Assembly: GCA_031286585.1 (NCBI GenBank)
Contig: JAITUC010000004.1
Span: forward strand, 62,001 to 126,000
Length of the DNA: 64,000 nucleotides
Source: Delftia acidovorans
GTDB taxonomy: Bacteria; Pseudomonadota; Gammaproteobacteria; Burkholderiales; Burkholderiaceae_C
Reading direction: 5' to 3'
The notes beneath the pieces are model-generated. The model worked only from the letters and a program-made list of their open reading frames with translations, made no database searches and had not been told where the DNA came from. The translations under genes and the position numbers were made by a program. Numbering within the stretch: position 1 is the stretch's first letter; each line of letters begins with the position of its first letter. Of this stretch, positions 54,443 through 63,961 are shown piece after piece.

Positions 54443-56623
54443 ATGAAACTCTCGCTCAAGCAAGGCCTGCTGTGCGTGGCCACGCTGTCGGCCGCCGCCT
54501 GGCAACTGGCCATTTCGGCGCCGGCGCCCGGAGTGGACCATGCGCAAATGCCGCAAATCATTGATGACCTGCCCGCCGATTACGCGGCGGACCTGACGGC
54601 GGAGCAAAGAACCCTGGTCGATCGCGGCCGATATATCGCACGCCTGGGCGATTGCGTTGCCTGCCATACCGGCAATACATCCCAGCCCATGGGTGGTGGG
54701 CTGGCGCTGGAAACGCCATTCGGCAAGATCTATTCCACCAATATCTCGCCCGACGCCGATACGGGCATGGGCAAGTACAGCTTCGAGCAGTTCGACCGCG
54801 CCATGCGCAAGGGCGTGGCAGCCGACGGCCGCAACCTGTATCCGGCCATGCCCTATCCCTCCTACGCCAAGATGACGGCCGAGGACATGCAGGCCCTTTA
54901 CGCCTATCTGCTGCAGGGCGTGGCGCCCGTGAAGGCGGCCAACAAGGAGTCCGACCTGGGCTTTCCCTTCAACCAGCGCTGGGGCCTGTCGCTATGGAAC
55001 TGGGTGTTCCTGGATGACACGTCCTTCCAGGCCAACGCCCAGCAAAGCGCGCAATGGAACCGGGGCGCCTACCTGGTGCAGGGCCTGGGCCACTGCGGCG
55101 CCTGCCATACGCCGCGCGGCGTGGGCTTCCAGGAAAAAACCATGACCGGCGAGGGCAGCAAGGGTGAGTATTTCCTGGCCGGCGAGACCGTGGAGAACTG
55201 GCGCGCGCTGAGCCTGCGCAATCTGTGGACACCCGAGGAAACCGCCCAATTGCTCAAGACCGGGCGCAACAGCCACGGCACGGTCTCCGGCAACATGGTC
55301 GATGTGGTGCAGCACAGCACCCAGTACATGAGCGATGCGGACCTGCTGGCCATTGGCACCTATCTGAAGTCGCTGCCCGCAGGCAAGAACGATCTGCCCA
55401 TGCAGGTGGCCCAGGGGCCGGGGCCGGTCATTGCCCCGCATCCGGGGCCGCAGGCCTCCGGGCATGCGCTGTCCGTCGCCTCGGCAATGTCTTCCGACGT
55501 GCCTGCCGACCTCTACGCCAGCCGTGGCGGCCTGGGCTATCTGCAGTTCTGCGCCGACTGCCACCGTGCCGACGGCGGCGGCGTGAAGGACGTGTTCCCG
55601 CCGCTGGCCGGCAATTTCTCGCTGCAGTCGCAGGACCCGTCCACGCTGATCCATCTGATGCTGGCGGGCTGGAAGGCGCCCGTCACGCAAAGCCATGCGC
55701 GGCCGCTGACCATGCCGGCCTTCGCACAGCTCAAGGATGCGGAGATCGCCGACATCCTCAACTTCGCCCGCAAGAGCTGGGGCCGTGCCGATGCGCGCGA
55801 GATCCATGCCAGGGAAGTGCAATCCATGCGCAAGCAGCTCGATGCCAAGGGCGAAAGCACACGCCCCTTCGAGACGCCGCGCCTGGCCGCCATGCTGGAC
55901 GAATCCAATGCGAAGCAACTGGTCTACGGCGCCCGCCTGAACATAGAGACGCGTGACCTGCTGCCCAGGAATGTCGGCAATGCGCTGAACTGCGCCAGCT
56001 GCCACCTGAACGCGGGCACCGTGGCCGATGGCTCGCCCTATATCGGTGTCTCGGCCTTCTTCCCCGGCTATGCGCCGCGCGCAGGCCGCGTCATCACGCT
56101 GGAGGACCGCATCAATGGCTGCTTCCTGCGCTCCATGAACGGCAAGCCGCTGCCGCTGGAGTCCGACGAGATCAAGGCCATGGTCGCCTACTTCGACTGG
56201 ATGCGCCGCGAAACCAAACCCGAGGACAAGGTCGAAGGCCGGGGCGTGGGCAAGATCAGCCAGTCCATCGTGCCCAACGTGGACAACGGCAAGAAGGTCT
56301 ATGCGGCCCAGTGCGCGGTCTGCCATGGCGGCGAGGGCGAGGGCGTGAAGAACGCCAAGGGCCAGTGGGTCTATCCGCCGCTGTGGGGTGACGAGTCCTT
56401 CAACATCGGCGCGGGCATGGCGCGCACCTATACGGCGGCGGCCTTCGTCAAGCGCAACATGCCCATCGCCTTCCATGGCAACTTCCCGCTGGGCCAGGGC
56501 GGCCTCAGCGACCAGGAGGCCGTGGACGTGGCCGAGTACTTCAGCCACCAGCCGCGCCCGGACTTTGCCAACAAGCACAAGGACTGGCCCAAGGACAGGA
56601 AGCCGGCCGACGCTCGGTACTGA
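54443..56623 (+). CDS. Five-heme cytochrome c: alcohol-dehydrogenase-type triheme fused to TsdA-like diheme
   Basis: A 726-residue periplasmic cytochrome with a Sec signal (about residues 1-26) and five CXXCH sites: CVACH (71-75), CGACH (218-222), CADCH (370-374), CASCH (517-521) and CAVCH (624-628). The first three domains match the triheme cytochrome subunit of membrane-bound alcohol/gluconate-type dehydrogenases. The last ~230 residues match thiosulfate dehydrogenase TsdA: INGCFLRSMNGKPLP with the possible Cys560 heme ligand, and VKRNMP near 670 as the second heme ligand region. Each family is usually separate, at ~430-470 and ~230-270 residues. No dehydrogenase partner gene is adjacent. 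The start is the ATG at 54443. Confidence 0.9.
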   Translation: MKLSLKQGLLCVATLSAAAWQLAISAPAPGVDHAQMPQIIDDLPADYAADLTAEQRTLVDRGRYIARLGDCVACHTGNTSQPMGGGLALETPFGKIYSTNISPDADTGMGKYSFEQFDRAMRKGVAADGRNLYPAMPYPSYAKMTAEDMQALYAYLLQGVAPVKAANKESDLGFPFNQRWGLSLWNWVFLDDTSFQANAQQSAQWNRGAYLVQGLGHCGACHTPRGVGFQEKTMTGEGSKGEYFLAGETVENWRALSLRNLWTPEETAQLLKTGRNSHGTVSGNMVDVVQHSTQYMSDADLLAIGTYLKSLPAGKNDLPMQVAQGPGPVIAPHPGPQASGHALSVASAMSSDVPADLYASRGGLGYLQFCADCHRADGGGVKDVFPPLAGNFSLQSQDPSTLIHLMLAGWKAPVTQSHARPLTMPAFAQLKDAEIADILNFARKSWGRADAREIHAREVQSMRKQLDAKGESTRPFETPRLAAMLDESNAKQLVYGARLNIETRDLLPRNVGNALNCASCHLNAGTVADGSPYIGVSAFFPGYAPRAGRVITLEDRINGCFLRSMNGKPLPLESDEIKAMVAYFDWMRRETKPEDKVEGRGVGKISQSIVPNVDNGKKVYAAQCAVCHGGEGEGVKNAKGQWVYPPLWGDESFNIGAGMARTYTAAAFVKRNMPIAFHGNFPLGQGGLSDQEAVDVAEYFSHQPRPDFANKHKDWPKDRKPADARY

Positions 56624-56637
56624 CCGGCTTCTGAAAA

Positions 56638-56677
56638 CACAAGGCCCGGTGCAGGGAATGCAGTGCCGGGCCTTGTG
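56638..56677 (+). terminator. Hairpin terminator after the five-heme cytochrome
   Basis: A perfect 12-bp stem, CACAAGGCCCGG (56638-56649) with CCGGGCCTTGTG (56666-56677), begins 14 bases after the cytochrome stop. The T run is weak. Confidence 0.6.
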
Positions 56678-56821
56678 CGTCTTGCGTCTGGTCGAGGCGC
56701 TTGAGGTTGACCACGGAGTTAGCGGGAAAGACCACTGGATCTACCCGGGGCGGCCATGCTGCCAGCGCTGAATGTGGCATGCTTGCAGCCCGTAGAGTGG
56801 ACTGCGGTCATCTTGTGCGCG

Positions 56822-57577
56822 TCAGCCCGCGCGCTGGACCAGTTCCGGCACCGATGAGGCCAGCAGCGCCACGCCGGACAGGCACAGCAGGCCCAGCACG
56901 ATCTGCCGGAACCGAGCCTCGCTGATCCCGATATAGAGCCTGGAGCCCAGCAGCGATGGAATCAGCATGGCCGGCGCCACGATGGCGAACAGCGGCAGCA
57001 TGCTGCGCGTGACCAGCCCCGTGCCCAGGTAGGTGGCCATGGTCACGGCCAGCATGGACAGGTTGAAGTTCTGGATGACGGAGCGCTGCTCATCCTTGGC
57101 GTAGCCGCGCAGCGTGCACCATAGCGTGGGCAGCGTGCCCGTGAAGCCGCCCAGGCCGCCCATGACGCCGCCCGCCAGCCCCACGGCACCATCGGCCAGG
57201 CGGCCGCCGCGCGCCAGCCTGGGCAGCCGGGCCGACAGCAGCATCACCGGGCACCACAGCACCAGCATGCCGCCCAGCAGGGCCTTGAACCAGGCCATGT
57301 CCAGATGCGGGAGCAGCAAGACGCCCAGCGGAATGCCGGCCAGGCCGCCCAGGATGAAGGGCAGCAGCTTTGCCGGCGCAAAGCCGCGCCGCACGGTGAT
57401 GGCCGACAGCACCTGCCCCAGCAGCGAGCCGAAGACGGTGAGCGCGGCCGCATCGCGCGGCTCCAGCACCCAGGCCCAGAACGACATGGCCACCATGCCG
57501 AAGGCAAAGCCCGACAGGCCCTGCACGAATCCCGCCGCCGCCGCGCCCAGCGCGATGATGAAAAACATGCCATCCAT
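56822..57577 (-). CDS. TSUP (TauE/SafE) family transporter
   Basis: A 251-residue protein with about eight membrane helices and the TSUP signature GFVQGLSGFAFGMVAMSFWAW near the start. A second repeat has GGVMGGLGGFTGTLPTLW. Members export sulfite or organosulfonates. It is divergent from a LysR gene, and it converges on the five-heme cytochrome. The start is the ATG at 57577. The sulfur link to the cytochrome is inference. Confidence 0.85.
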   Translation of the reverse strand: MDGMFFIIALGAAAAGFVQGLSGFAFGMVAMSFWAWVLEPRDAAALTVFGSLLGQVLSAITVRRGFAPAKLLPFILGGLAGIPLGVLLLPHLDMAWFKALLGGMLVLWCPVMLLSARLPRLARGGRLADGAVGLAGGVMGGLGGFTGTLPTLWCTLRGYAKDEQRSVIQNFNLSMLAVTMATYLGTGLVTRSMLPLFAIVAPAMLIPSLLGSRLYIGISEARFRQIVLGLLCLSGVALLASSVPELVQRAG

Positions 57578-57634
57578 GGTCTGCCTGGTCCTTTCGTTTT
57601 GGGTGTGCAAGACGCAGGAATTCTGGAACGCGTG

Positions 57635-57684
57635 CATAAGCAGAAATTCGTTTGTTTTTATTGTTCAATATGGTTTTGCTTATG
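57635..57684. promoter_or_regulatory. Paired 8-bp inverted repeat in LysR/TSUP gap
   Basis: CATAAGCA (57635-57642) and TGCTTATG (57677-57684) are perfect inverted copies whose centres are 42 bases, about four helix turns, apart, in an A+T-rich gap between the divergent genes. This suits binding by the LysR-type tetramer. Confidence 0.5.
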
Positions 57685-57703
57685 ACACGCCACGCCTGAA
57701 TCC

Positions 57704-58672
57704 ATGCCGCAGAACCGCACTGCATCGACCGCTGCCCAACTGGCCCACCGCATGGCCACGCGCCTGAAGATGAAGCATTTGCTGCTGCTGCGCTCCATCA
57801 GCGAGCTGGGCACGCTGACCCGCGTGGCCGAGCGCATGGCCACCAGCCAGCCCGCCGTGACCCAGGCCCTGGCCGAGCTGGAATCGTTGTTCGGCGCGCC
57901 GCTGTTCCTGCGTTCTGCACGCGGCATGGAGCCCACGGAACTGGGCGCGCTGGTGCTGGCGCGCGCCCGTGGCATGCTGGCCGATCTGGACCATTGGGCC
58001 CACGACATCGAGGCCGTGGGACAGCAGCGTGCGGCGCACCTGCAGGTGGGTGTCATCCCCTTCCTGCCCGCGCGCATGCTGGCCGATGCCATCGGCAGGA
58101 CGCGGCCCCAGGGCCGGCGCATCACGGTCACGCTGCATGAGGACACCAGCGACCGCCTGCTGCAAAAGTTGCGCGCGCATGAGCTGGACTGCGTGATCGG
58201 CCGCACCTCGGCCGTGCTGGACATGAGCGGCATACGGCACAGCGTGCTTTATGAGCAGGAGCCGCGCCTGATCGCCCACCGCAGCCTGGCCACGCGGCTG
58301 GGGCGCCGGCCTCTGCAGTGGGCCGAGCTCACGGGGCTTGACTGGGTGCTGGGCCAGCGCCGCACGCCCATGCGCGAGCAGATCACCGACTTTTTCCTGC
58401 GCGCGGGCGTGGAGCCGCCGCCGCCGTTTGTGGAAACGCTCTCGGCCAAGGTGATCGGCGAGCTGGTGGCCGCCAATGAGCGGGCCGTGTCCATCGTGCC
58501 GGCCGACATTGCCGAGGAACTGGTGCGCATCGCGGGCGTGGGCATCGTCCGCCACCGCTTTGGCTGGACCCTTCCGCCCATCACCCTGTTCGAGCGCAAG
58601 GCGGGCGGGCAGTACGAGGAGCAGCGCCTGTTCGCCCGGGCCCTGAAGGAGGTTTGCTCCGATCAGGGTTGA
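57704..58672 (+). CDS. LysR family transcriptional regulator
   Basis: A 322-residue LysR regulator with the helix-turn-helix at about residues 23-82 (LLLLRSISELGTLTRVAERMATSQPAVTQ) after a 20-residue lead. It is divergent from the TSUP gene with 126 bases between starts and overlaps the convergent mtfA end by 10 bases. The effector is unknown. Confidence 0.9.
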   Translation: MPQNRTASTAAQLAHRMATRLKMKHLLLLRSISELGTLTRVAERMATSQPAVTQALAELESLFGAPLFLRSARGMEPTELGALVLARARGMLADLDHWAHDIEAVGQQRAAHLQVGVIPFLPARMLADAIGRTRPQGRRITVTLHEDTSDRLLQKLRAHELDCVIGRTSAVLDMSGIRHSVLYEQEPRLIAHRSLATRLGRRPLQWAELTGLDWVLGQRRTPMREQITDFFLRAGVEPPPPFVETLSAKVIGELVAANERAVSIVPADIAEELVRIAGVGIVRHRFGWTLPPITLFERKAGGQYEEQRLFARALKEVCSDQG

Positions 58673-59532
58673 TTGGTGGCCGGCTTGAAGAGCGCTGCCA
58701 GCAGCGGCTCCAGCGTGGGAAATTCCCGGGCAAAGCGCGCGCGGTCCACGAAGAAGGCCTCGCAGGCCACGGCAAAGAATTCGGCGGGCGCCGTGGCGCC
58801 ATAGCCGTCCAGCCAGGGCCATTCGCCGCCAAAGCGTTCGGCAATGGTGATCTGCTCACGGAAGGCGTCATAGGCCGGAGCCCAGGCGGCCTGCCATATC
58901 TCGCGGGCCTGGCGTGCGGAGCTGCTGCCCATGAAGCCCGGCGGCAGGGGCGGGCAGCCGTCGGCACCGCCGTTGCGCATGTCGATCTTGTGGGCGAATT
59001 CGTGGATCACCACGTTGGCGGGCTGGCCGCCGTGGCCGTGGTGGCTGGCGTGGGAGCCGCGTCCTGCGCCAATGGCCTGCCAACTGAGCATGACGGGGCC
59101 GCCATGCATGGCCTCGCCCATGATCACTTCGTCGTAGTCATGGACGACGCCGGCCTCGTCCATGCTCTGGCGCCGCGCCACGGCATCGCCGGGATGCACC
59201 ACGATGCCCACGAAGTCGTCATACCAGGACAGCGCGCCCTGCGGCTCGCCCCAGTGCAGCAGGGGCAGGCACGCCTGGGCGGCAATCTCCAGCGCCATGG
59301 CGTCGCTGACTTCCAGGCCATGCGCGCCGTGGAAGCGCTTGCGCTGCAGGAAGACGGCGGCCAGGGCGCGCAGCTTGGATTGCTCCTCCAGCGTCAGCGA
59401 CGCGAGAAAGGGGTAGGCGGCCAGCGTGGACAGCCACAGCGGCGCGGGAATCTCGGGCACCGGGGACACCGTGGAGCGTGCGCGGCGGCCCAGTCTGCGG
59501 GCCCAGCGGCCCAGTTGTTGCCAAAGGCTCAT
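58663..59532 (-). CDS. mtfA: M90-family zinc peptidase MtfA
   Basis: A 289-residue cytoplasmic metalloprotein of the MtfA (DgsA anti-repressor) family. The zinc site is HEFAHKID, with a later glutamate in AEFFAVACEAFF. In enterobacteria MtfA binds Mlc and has aminopeptidase activity; the partner here is unknown. Its start overlaps the lpxH stop by 4 bases (ATGA), so the genes are coupled. Confidence 0.9.
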   Translation of the reverse strand: MSLWQQLGRWARRLGRRARSTVSPVPEIPAPLWLSTLAAYPFLASLTLEEQSKLRALAAVFLQRKRFHGAHGLEVSDAMALEIAAQACLPLLHWGEPQGALSWYDDFVGIVVHPGDAVARRQSMDEAGVVHDYDEVIMGEAMHGGPVMLSWQAIGAGRGSHASHHGHGGQPANVVIHEFAHKIDMRNGGADGCPPLPPGFMGSSSARQAREIWQAAWAPAYDAFREQITIAERFGGEWPWLDGYGATAPAEFFAVACEAFFVDRARFAREFPTLEPLLAALFKPATNQP

Positions 59533-60377
59533 GGCGGGCCGGCCTGTTCAAGAACGTCGGACAACGGCAGGCGACGCAGGCCCATGCCGCGCTCCCAGCG
59601 CAGCACCTCGGCGCGCGGCACGGGCGCTGCGAGGTCCCAGTCGCTGAGCACGATACGCCGCAGGCCATCGCCCAGGTCATGGTCGGCCGGGCGGTGCGTG
59701 TGGCCGTGGATCAGGGTGGCGGCACCTGCGGCATGCAGCCAGCTGCGCGTGGCCTGCGCGTCGAGGTCGGCATAGGTGGGCATGGCGGCGCCCTGACCGT
59801 CCGATTCCCGCTTGCGCGATTCGCTCTCCTGCCGAATGCCGCGCGCCTGCTCGCGGCGCACCTGCAGCGGCTGGGCCAGGAAGCCGGCCTGCCAGGCCGC
59901 CGAGCGGGCCATGGCGCGAAAGCGCTGGTAGTCCACGTCGTCCAGGCACAGGGCATCGCCATGGCTGAGCAGGATGCGCTGGCCGCCGCAGTCGAGCACC
60001 GTGGGGTCGGCCAGCGTGGTCGTGCCGCACAGCGCATCGAACTGTGCTCCGGTCAGGAAGTCGCGGTTGCCCTGCATGAAGAACAGCGGCGTGCGGGTGG
60101 CTGCCTCGCGCATGGCGGTGGCGCATTCGGCCTCGAAGCTGCCGGGCTCCAGCAGGGCGTCGTCACCCACCCAGACCTCGAACAGGTCGCCCAGCAGAAA
60201 GACGGCATCGGCCCGCGTGGCGGCCAGGTAGTGCCGGAAGGCCTGCACGGTGGCGGGCTCGCTGGCCTGCAGGTGGAGGTCCGAGATGAACTCCAGCGTG
60301 CGCCAGCCCGCAGGCAGTGTCCACTCGGCCGCAATGGGCGGCTCGGGAAGAGGGCGGGGCGCGGCGGTCTGGGCCAT
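59529..60377 (-). CDS. lpxH: UDP-2,3-diacylglucosamine diphosphatase LpxH
   Basis: A 282-residue calcineurin-like metallophosphatase that makes lipid X in lipid A synthesis. All LpxH blocks are seen: FISDLHLQ, LLGDLFEVWVGDD, GNRDFL, LSHGDAL and HGHTHRP. A ~16-residue Pro/Ala lead precedes the domain. The start is the ATG at 60377; an ATG at 60407 is possible. A very strong hairpin lies in the leader between it and ppiB. Confidence 0.94.
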   Translation of the reverse strand: MAQTAAPRPLPEPPIAAEWTLPAGWRTLEFISDLHLQASEPATVQAFRHYLAATRADAVFLLGDLFEVWVGDDALLEPGSFEAECATAMREAATRTPLFFMQGNRDFLTGAQFDALCGTTTLADPTVLDCGGQRILLSHGDALCLDDVDYQRFRAMARSAAWQAGFLAQPLQVRREQARGIRQESESRKRESDGQGAAMPTYADLDAQATRSWLHAAGAATLIHGHTHRPADHDLGDGLRRIVLSDWDLAAPVPRAEVLRWERGMGLRRLPLSDVLEQAGPP

Positions 60378-60445
60378 GGGACGGGGCACCCGGCAAGGGC
60401 GCTGCATGAAGGCTGTAGGAGGCTTGGGACGGCTCTGGAGCAGGA

Positions 60446-60520
60446 CTGTTGTCCATGCGCACGGCCGGTGCCATGCGCATGGACAACAGGGCGGCCGGAC
60501 CCGAAAGGGCACGGCCGCCC
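60446..60520 (-). repeat. Tandem perfect hairpins between ppiB and lpxH
   Basis: The minus strand contains first a 9-bp stem (60489-60497 with 60512-60520, GGGCGGCCG/CGGCCGCCC). Then comes a perfect 16-bp inverted repeat, CTGTTGTCCATGCGCA (60446-60461) with TGCGCATGGACAACAG (60474-60489), around a 12-base loop. No T run is present, so processing, stabilisation or a protein site are as likely as termination. Confidence 0.6.
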
Positions 60521-60539
60521 CGTGTGCGGGAGCGCCCGA

Positions 60540-61046
60540 TTACAGGGCCACGGCCTTCTCGATGATCACGTCATCCTTGGGCACGTCCTGGTGGCCGCCG
60601 TTGCGGCCGGTCTTCACGCCACGCAGCTTGTCCACGATCTCGGTGCCCTTGACCACCTTGCCGAACACGGCATAGCCCCAGCCCTGCGCGCTGGGCGAGG
60701 TGTGGTTCAGGAAGCCGTTGTCGGCCACGTTGATGAAGAACTGGGCGGTGGCCGAGTGCGGGTCGCCGGTACGGGCCATGGCGATGGTGTACTTGTCGTT
60801 CTTCAGGCCGTTCTTGGCCTCGTTCTCGATGGGGGCGTCCGTGCCCTTTTGGTTCATGCCGGGTTCGAAGCCGCCGCCCTGGATCATGAAGCCATCGATG
60901 ATGCGATGGAAGATGGTGTTGTTGTAGTGGCCCTTGTTCACATAGGCCAGGAAGTTCTCGGTGCTCTTGGGGGCCTTGGCGGCGTCGAGTTCGAGGGTGA
61001 TGACGCCGTGGTCGGCGATGTGGAGTTCGACTTGGGGGTTGCTCAT
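60540..61046 (-). CDS. ppiB: Cytoplasmic peptidyl-prolyl isomerase (cyclophilin B)
   Basis: A 168-residue cyclophilin. Catalytic residues are in [13 protein letters not shown] and [19 protein letters not shown]. It has no signal peptide, so it is cytoplasmic. The start is the ATG at 61046 behind AAGGAA. It follows the exported cyclophilin gene on the same strand. Confidence 0.95.
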   Translation of the reverse strand: MSNPQVELHIADHGVITLELDAAKAPKSTENFLAYVNKGHYNNTIFHRIIDGFMIQGGGFEPGMNQKGTDAPIENEAKNGLKNDKYTIAMARTGDPHSATAQFFINVADNGFLNHTSPSAQGWGYAVFGKVVKGTEIVDKLRGVKTGRNGGHQDVPKDDVIIEKAVAL

Positions 61047-61103
61047 GGCGATTCCTTGTTGGATGGAGGGGAAGGGCGTGCCACGCAATGTGCGGCGCGC
61101 GGT

Positions 61104-61691
61104 TTACTTGACTTCGGTGGCCGAGAGGATGGTCACCGGCTTGGTGGGTACATTCTGGTGCATGCCCTGGTTGCCCGTGGCCACCGTGCGGATTTTGTCC
61201 ACCACATCCATGCCCTGGACCACGCGGCCGAAGACGGCGTAGCCGTGTCCATCGGGCTTGGGCGCATTGAGCATGTCGTTGTTCACCACGTTGATGAAGA
61301 ACTGCGAGGTGGCCGAATTCGGGTTGCCCGTGCGCGCCATGGCGATGGTGCCCCGGTCATTCTTGAGGCCGTTGTCCGCTTCCAGCGGGATGGGCGCGCG
61401 CGTGGGCTTTTCCTTGAGGCTCGCATCCATGCCGCCGCCCTGGATCATGAAGCCGTCCATCACGCGGTGGAACACCGTGCCGTCATAGTGCTTGTCGCGC
61501 ACGTACTGCAAGAAGTTGGCCACGGTCTTGGGGGCCTTGGCTTCGTTCAGCTCCAGCACGATGTCGCCCATGCTGGTCTTGATCTGCACCTTGGGCGTGG
61601 CGTTCTGCGCCATGGCGGGCAGGGCGGTGAAAAGGGAAGCGGCCAGGGCCATGCCGGCCAGGGAAAGCGACGCGATGCGGCGTGTGGTCAT
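61104..61691 (-). CDS. Exported peptidyl-prolyl isomerase (cyclophilin)
   Basis: A 195-residue cyclophilin with a signal peptide (cleavage after ALPAMAQ, near residue 29). The isomerase site is [14 protein letters not shown] and [14 protein letters not shown]. It acts on periplasmic proteins. The start is the ATG at 61691 behind AGGAGA. It pairs with ppiB, 57 bases downstream. Confidence 0.94.
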   Translation of the reverse strand: MTTRRIASLSLAGMALAASLFTALPAMAQNATPKVQIKTSMGDIVLELNEAKAPKTVANFLQYVRDKHYDGTVFHRVMDGFMIQGGGMDASLKEKPTRAPIPLEADNGLKNDRGTIAMARTGNPNSATSQFFINVVNNDMLNAPKPDGHGYAVFGRVVQGMDVVDKIRTVATGNQGMHQNVPTKPVTILSATEVK

Positions 61692-61837
61692 GCGAATCTC
61701 CTGTGAAAGCCAAAGGGCTGGGGGATGGAGTGGGGAAAACCGGGCAGGTTCCTGCGGGTGCGCGCCAGGCATGGGCAAGGCCCGATCGACCGCAGCACGC
61801 GCGCTGGCGCAGGGGCAGCGCGCCTGGGCCGGGATGC

Positions 61838-62371
61838 CTACTTGGCGGCGGCGACGGGTGCCAGCAGGTCGCGCAGCAGCTTGAGCTTGGGGCGCACGCT
61901 GGCCGCGCGGCCGTCCAGGCCTTGCGCCTTGGAGTAGGCCTCGTAGGCCAGGCGGGCATGGATGTCGCCCAGGTTCTCGTAGGCGACGCCGTAGTTGGGG
62001 TTGTTGCGCACGGCGGATTCGAGCGCGGAGCGCGCCTTCTCGAGCTGGTTCTGGCCGGCATAGATGACCGCCAGATTGTTGTAGGGCTCGGGCAGCTCGG
62101 GGTAGTCCTCGATGAGCTGGCTCAGCGCGGCGATGGCCTCGTCTGTCTTGCCGCTGTCGGTCAGTGCGACCGCCTTGAGAAAGCGCATCTGCGGGTCGCG
62201 TGCGTTCTTGGCCAGATAGGCATCGGCGCGTGCCAGAGCCTGGGTGCTCTTGCCGTTGCGCAGCAACTGATTCACTTCCGTATAGTCGTCGGCGTGGGCG
62301 TGGCCTGTTGCGAGCAGGGCCGCCAGTGCCGCGAGGCGCAGGGCGGAGCGAAACGAGTTGCGTAGAGGCAT
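61838..62371 (-). CDS. Exported TPR-repeat protein
   Basis: A 177-residue protein with a signal peptide (about residues 1-26) and three TPR repeats from about residue 50 to 135 ([22 protein letters not shown] and [19 protein letters not shown] type helices). TPRs mediate protein contacts, and the partner is unknown. It sits between cysS and the cyclophilins, a conserved Burkholderiales order. The start is the ATG at 62371. Confidence 0.87.
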   Translation of the reverse strand: MPLRNSFRSALRLAALAALLATGHAHADDYTEVNQLLRNGKSTQALARADAYLAKNARDPQMRFLKAVALTDSGKTDEAIAALSQLIEDYPELPEPYNNLAVIYAGQNQLEKARSALESAVRNNPNYGVAYENLGDIHARLAYEAYSKAQGLDGRAASVRPKLKLLRDLLAPVAAAK

Positions 62372-62575
62372 GTAGGTGCTTTCGGGGCCTCGGGGGAACG
62401 CCCCGCGGCGCGGGCTTATACTGCGGTCAATTGTAGCTGAGGGGTGTGCTGGGTCACACGGGCTCTGCGCCTGCCGCTCCTGCTCCCTGCTGAGCATGCC
62501 TGCATCGGCGCCAAGGGTCCGGCGGCGCGTGGGACGCGCCCCCTGCAGCGACCCTTTCTCTCCTGATAAACATCC

Positions 62576-63961
62576 ATGAGTTTGCGTATCTACAACACGC
62601 TGTCGCGTGCATTGGAAGCGTTTTCGCCAATCGAACCGGGCCATGTGCGCATGTATGTGTGCGGCATGACCGTGTACGACCTGTGTCACCTGGGACACGC
62701 ACGCTCCATGGTCGCTTTCGATGTGGTGCAGCGCTGGCTGCGTGCCAGCGGTTATCGCGTGACCTATGTGCGCAACATCACCGACATCGAGGACAAGATC
62801 ATCCGGCGTGCCGTCGAGAACGGCGAGACCATCCGCTCGCTGACCGACCGCATGATCGACGCCCTGCACCAGGACGCCGACGCCCTGGGCATCGAACGCC
62901 CCACGCACGAGCCGCGTGCCACCGAATACGTGCCCCAGATGCTGTCCATGATCGGCCGTCTGCAGGACAAGGGTCTGGCCTATCAGGGCACGGATGGCGA
63001 CGTGAACTTCGCCGTGCGCAAGTTCCCCGGCTACGGCAAGCTGTCGGGCAAGTCGCTGGACGAATTGCAGGCCGGCGAACGCGTGGCCGTGCAGGACGGC
63101 AAGCAGGATCCGCTGGACTTCGTGCTGTGGAAAAGCGCCAAGCCCACCGAGCCGGAAGAGGTCAAGTGGGCCAGCCCCTGGGGCGTGGGCCGTCCCGGCT
63201 GGCACATCGAGTGCTCGGCCATGGGCTGCGAGATGCTGGGCGAGAGCTTCGACATCCACGGCGGCGGTGCCGACCTGCAGTTCCCGCACCACGAAAACGA
63301 GATCGCCCAGAGCGAAGGCGCGAACGGCAAACCGTTCTCCCAGATCTGGATGCACAACGGCTTCATCAACGTAGACAACGAGAAGATGTCCAAGTCGCTG
63401 GGCAACTTCTTCACCATCCGCGACGTGCTCAAGGAGTACGACGCCGAGACCGTGCGCTTCTTCGTCGTGCGCAGCCACTACCGCAGCCCGCTGAACTACA
63501 GCGACGTGCACCTGAACGACGCACGCGGCGCGCTCAAGCGCCTGTACACGGCACTGAGCCTGGTCGCGCCTGCCGAGGTTGCCATCGACTGGAATCATCC
63601 CGCTGCCGCACGCTTCAAGGCGGCCATGGACGAGGACTTCGGCACGCCCGAGGCCGTGGCCGTGCTGTTCGAGCTGGCTGCCGAAGTCAACCGCAGCAAG
63701 AGTGCCGACACGGCAGGCCTGCTCAAGGCGCTGGCCGGCTGCCTGGGGCTGCTGCAGGGCGACCCCCAGGCCTTCCTGCAGGCGGGCGCTTCGGAGATGG
63801 ATGCCGGCGCCATCGAGGCGCAGATTGCCGCACGCGCAGCCGCCAAGGCGGCCAAGGACTGGGCCGAGGCCGACCGCATCCGCAAGGCGCTGCTGGAACA
63901 GGGCATCGTGCTCAAGGACTCCCCCGCAGGCACGACCTGGGAGGCAGCCGCGAAGGGCTGA
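62576..63961 (+). CDS. cysS: Cysteine-tRNA ligase
   Basis: A complete 461-residue class I synthetase. The zinc site comprises Cys in [16 protein letters not shown] and FPHHENE; the HIGH motif is HLGHARS, and KMSKS is at [10 protein letters not shown]. The start is the ATG at 62576. The last 39 bases of the window follow it and show nothing. Confidence 0.97.
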   Translation: MSLRIYNTLSRALEAFSPIEPGHVRMYVCGMTVYDLCHLGHARSMVAFDVVQRWLRASGYRVTYVRNITDIEDKIIRRAVENGETIRSLTDRMIDALHQDADALGIERPTHEPRATEYVPQMLSMIGRLQDKGLAYQGTDGDVNFAVRKFPGYGKLSGKSLDELQAGERVAVQDGKQDPLDFVLWKSAKPTEPEEVKWASPWGVGRPGWHIECSAMGCEMLGESFDIHGGGADLQFPHHENEIAQSEGANGKPFSQIWMHNGFINVDNEKMSKSLGNFFTIRDVLKEYDAETVRFFVVRSHYRSPLNYSDVHLNDARGALKRLYTALSLVAPAEVAIDWNHPAAARFKAAMDEDFGTPEAVAVLFELAAEVNRSKSADTAGLLKALAGCLGLLQGDPQAFLQAGASEMDAGAIEAQIAARAAAKAAKDWAEADRIRKALLEQGIVLKDSPAGTTWEAAAKG

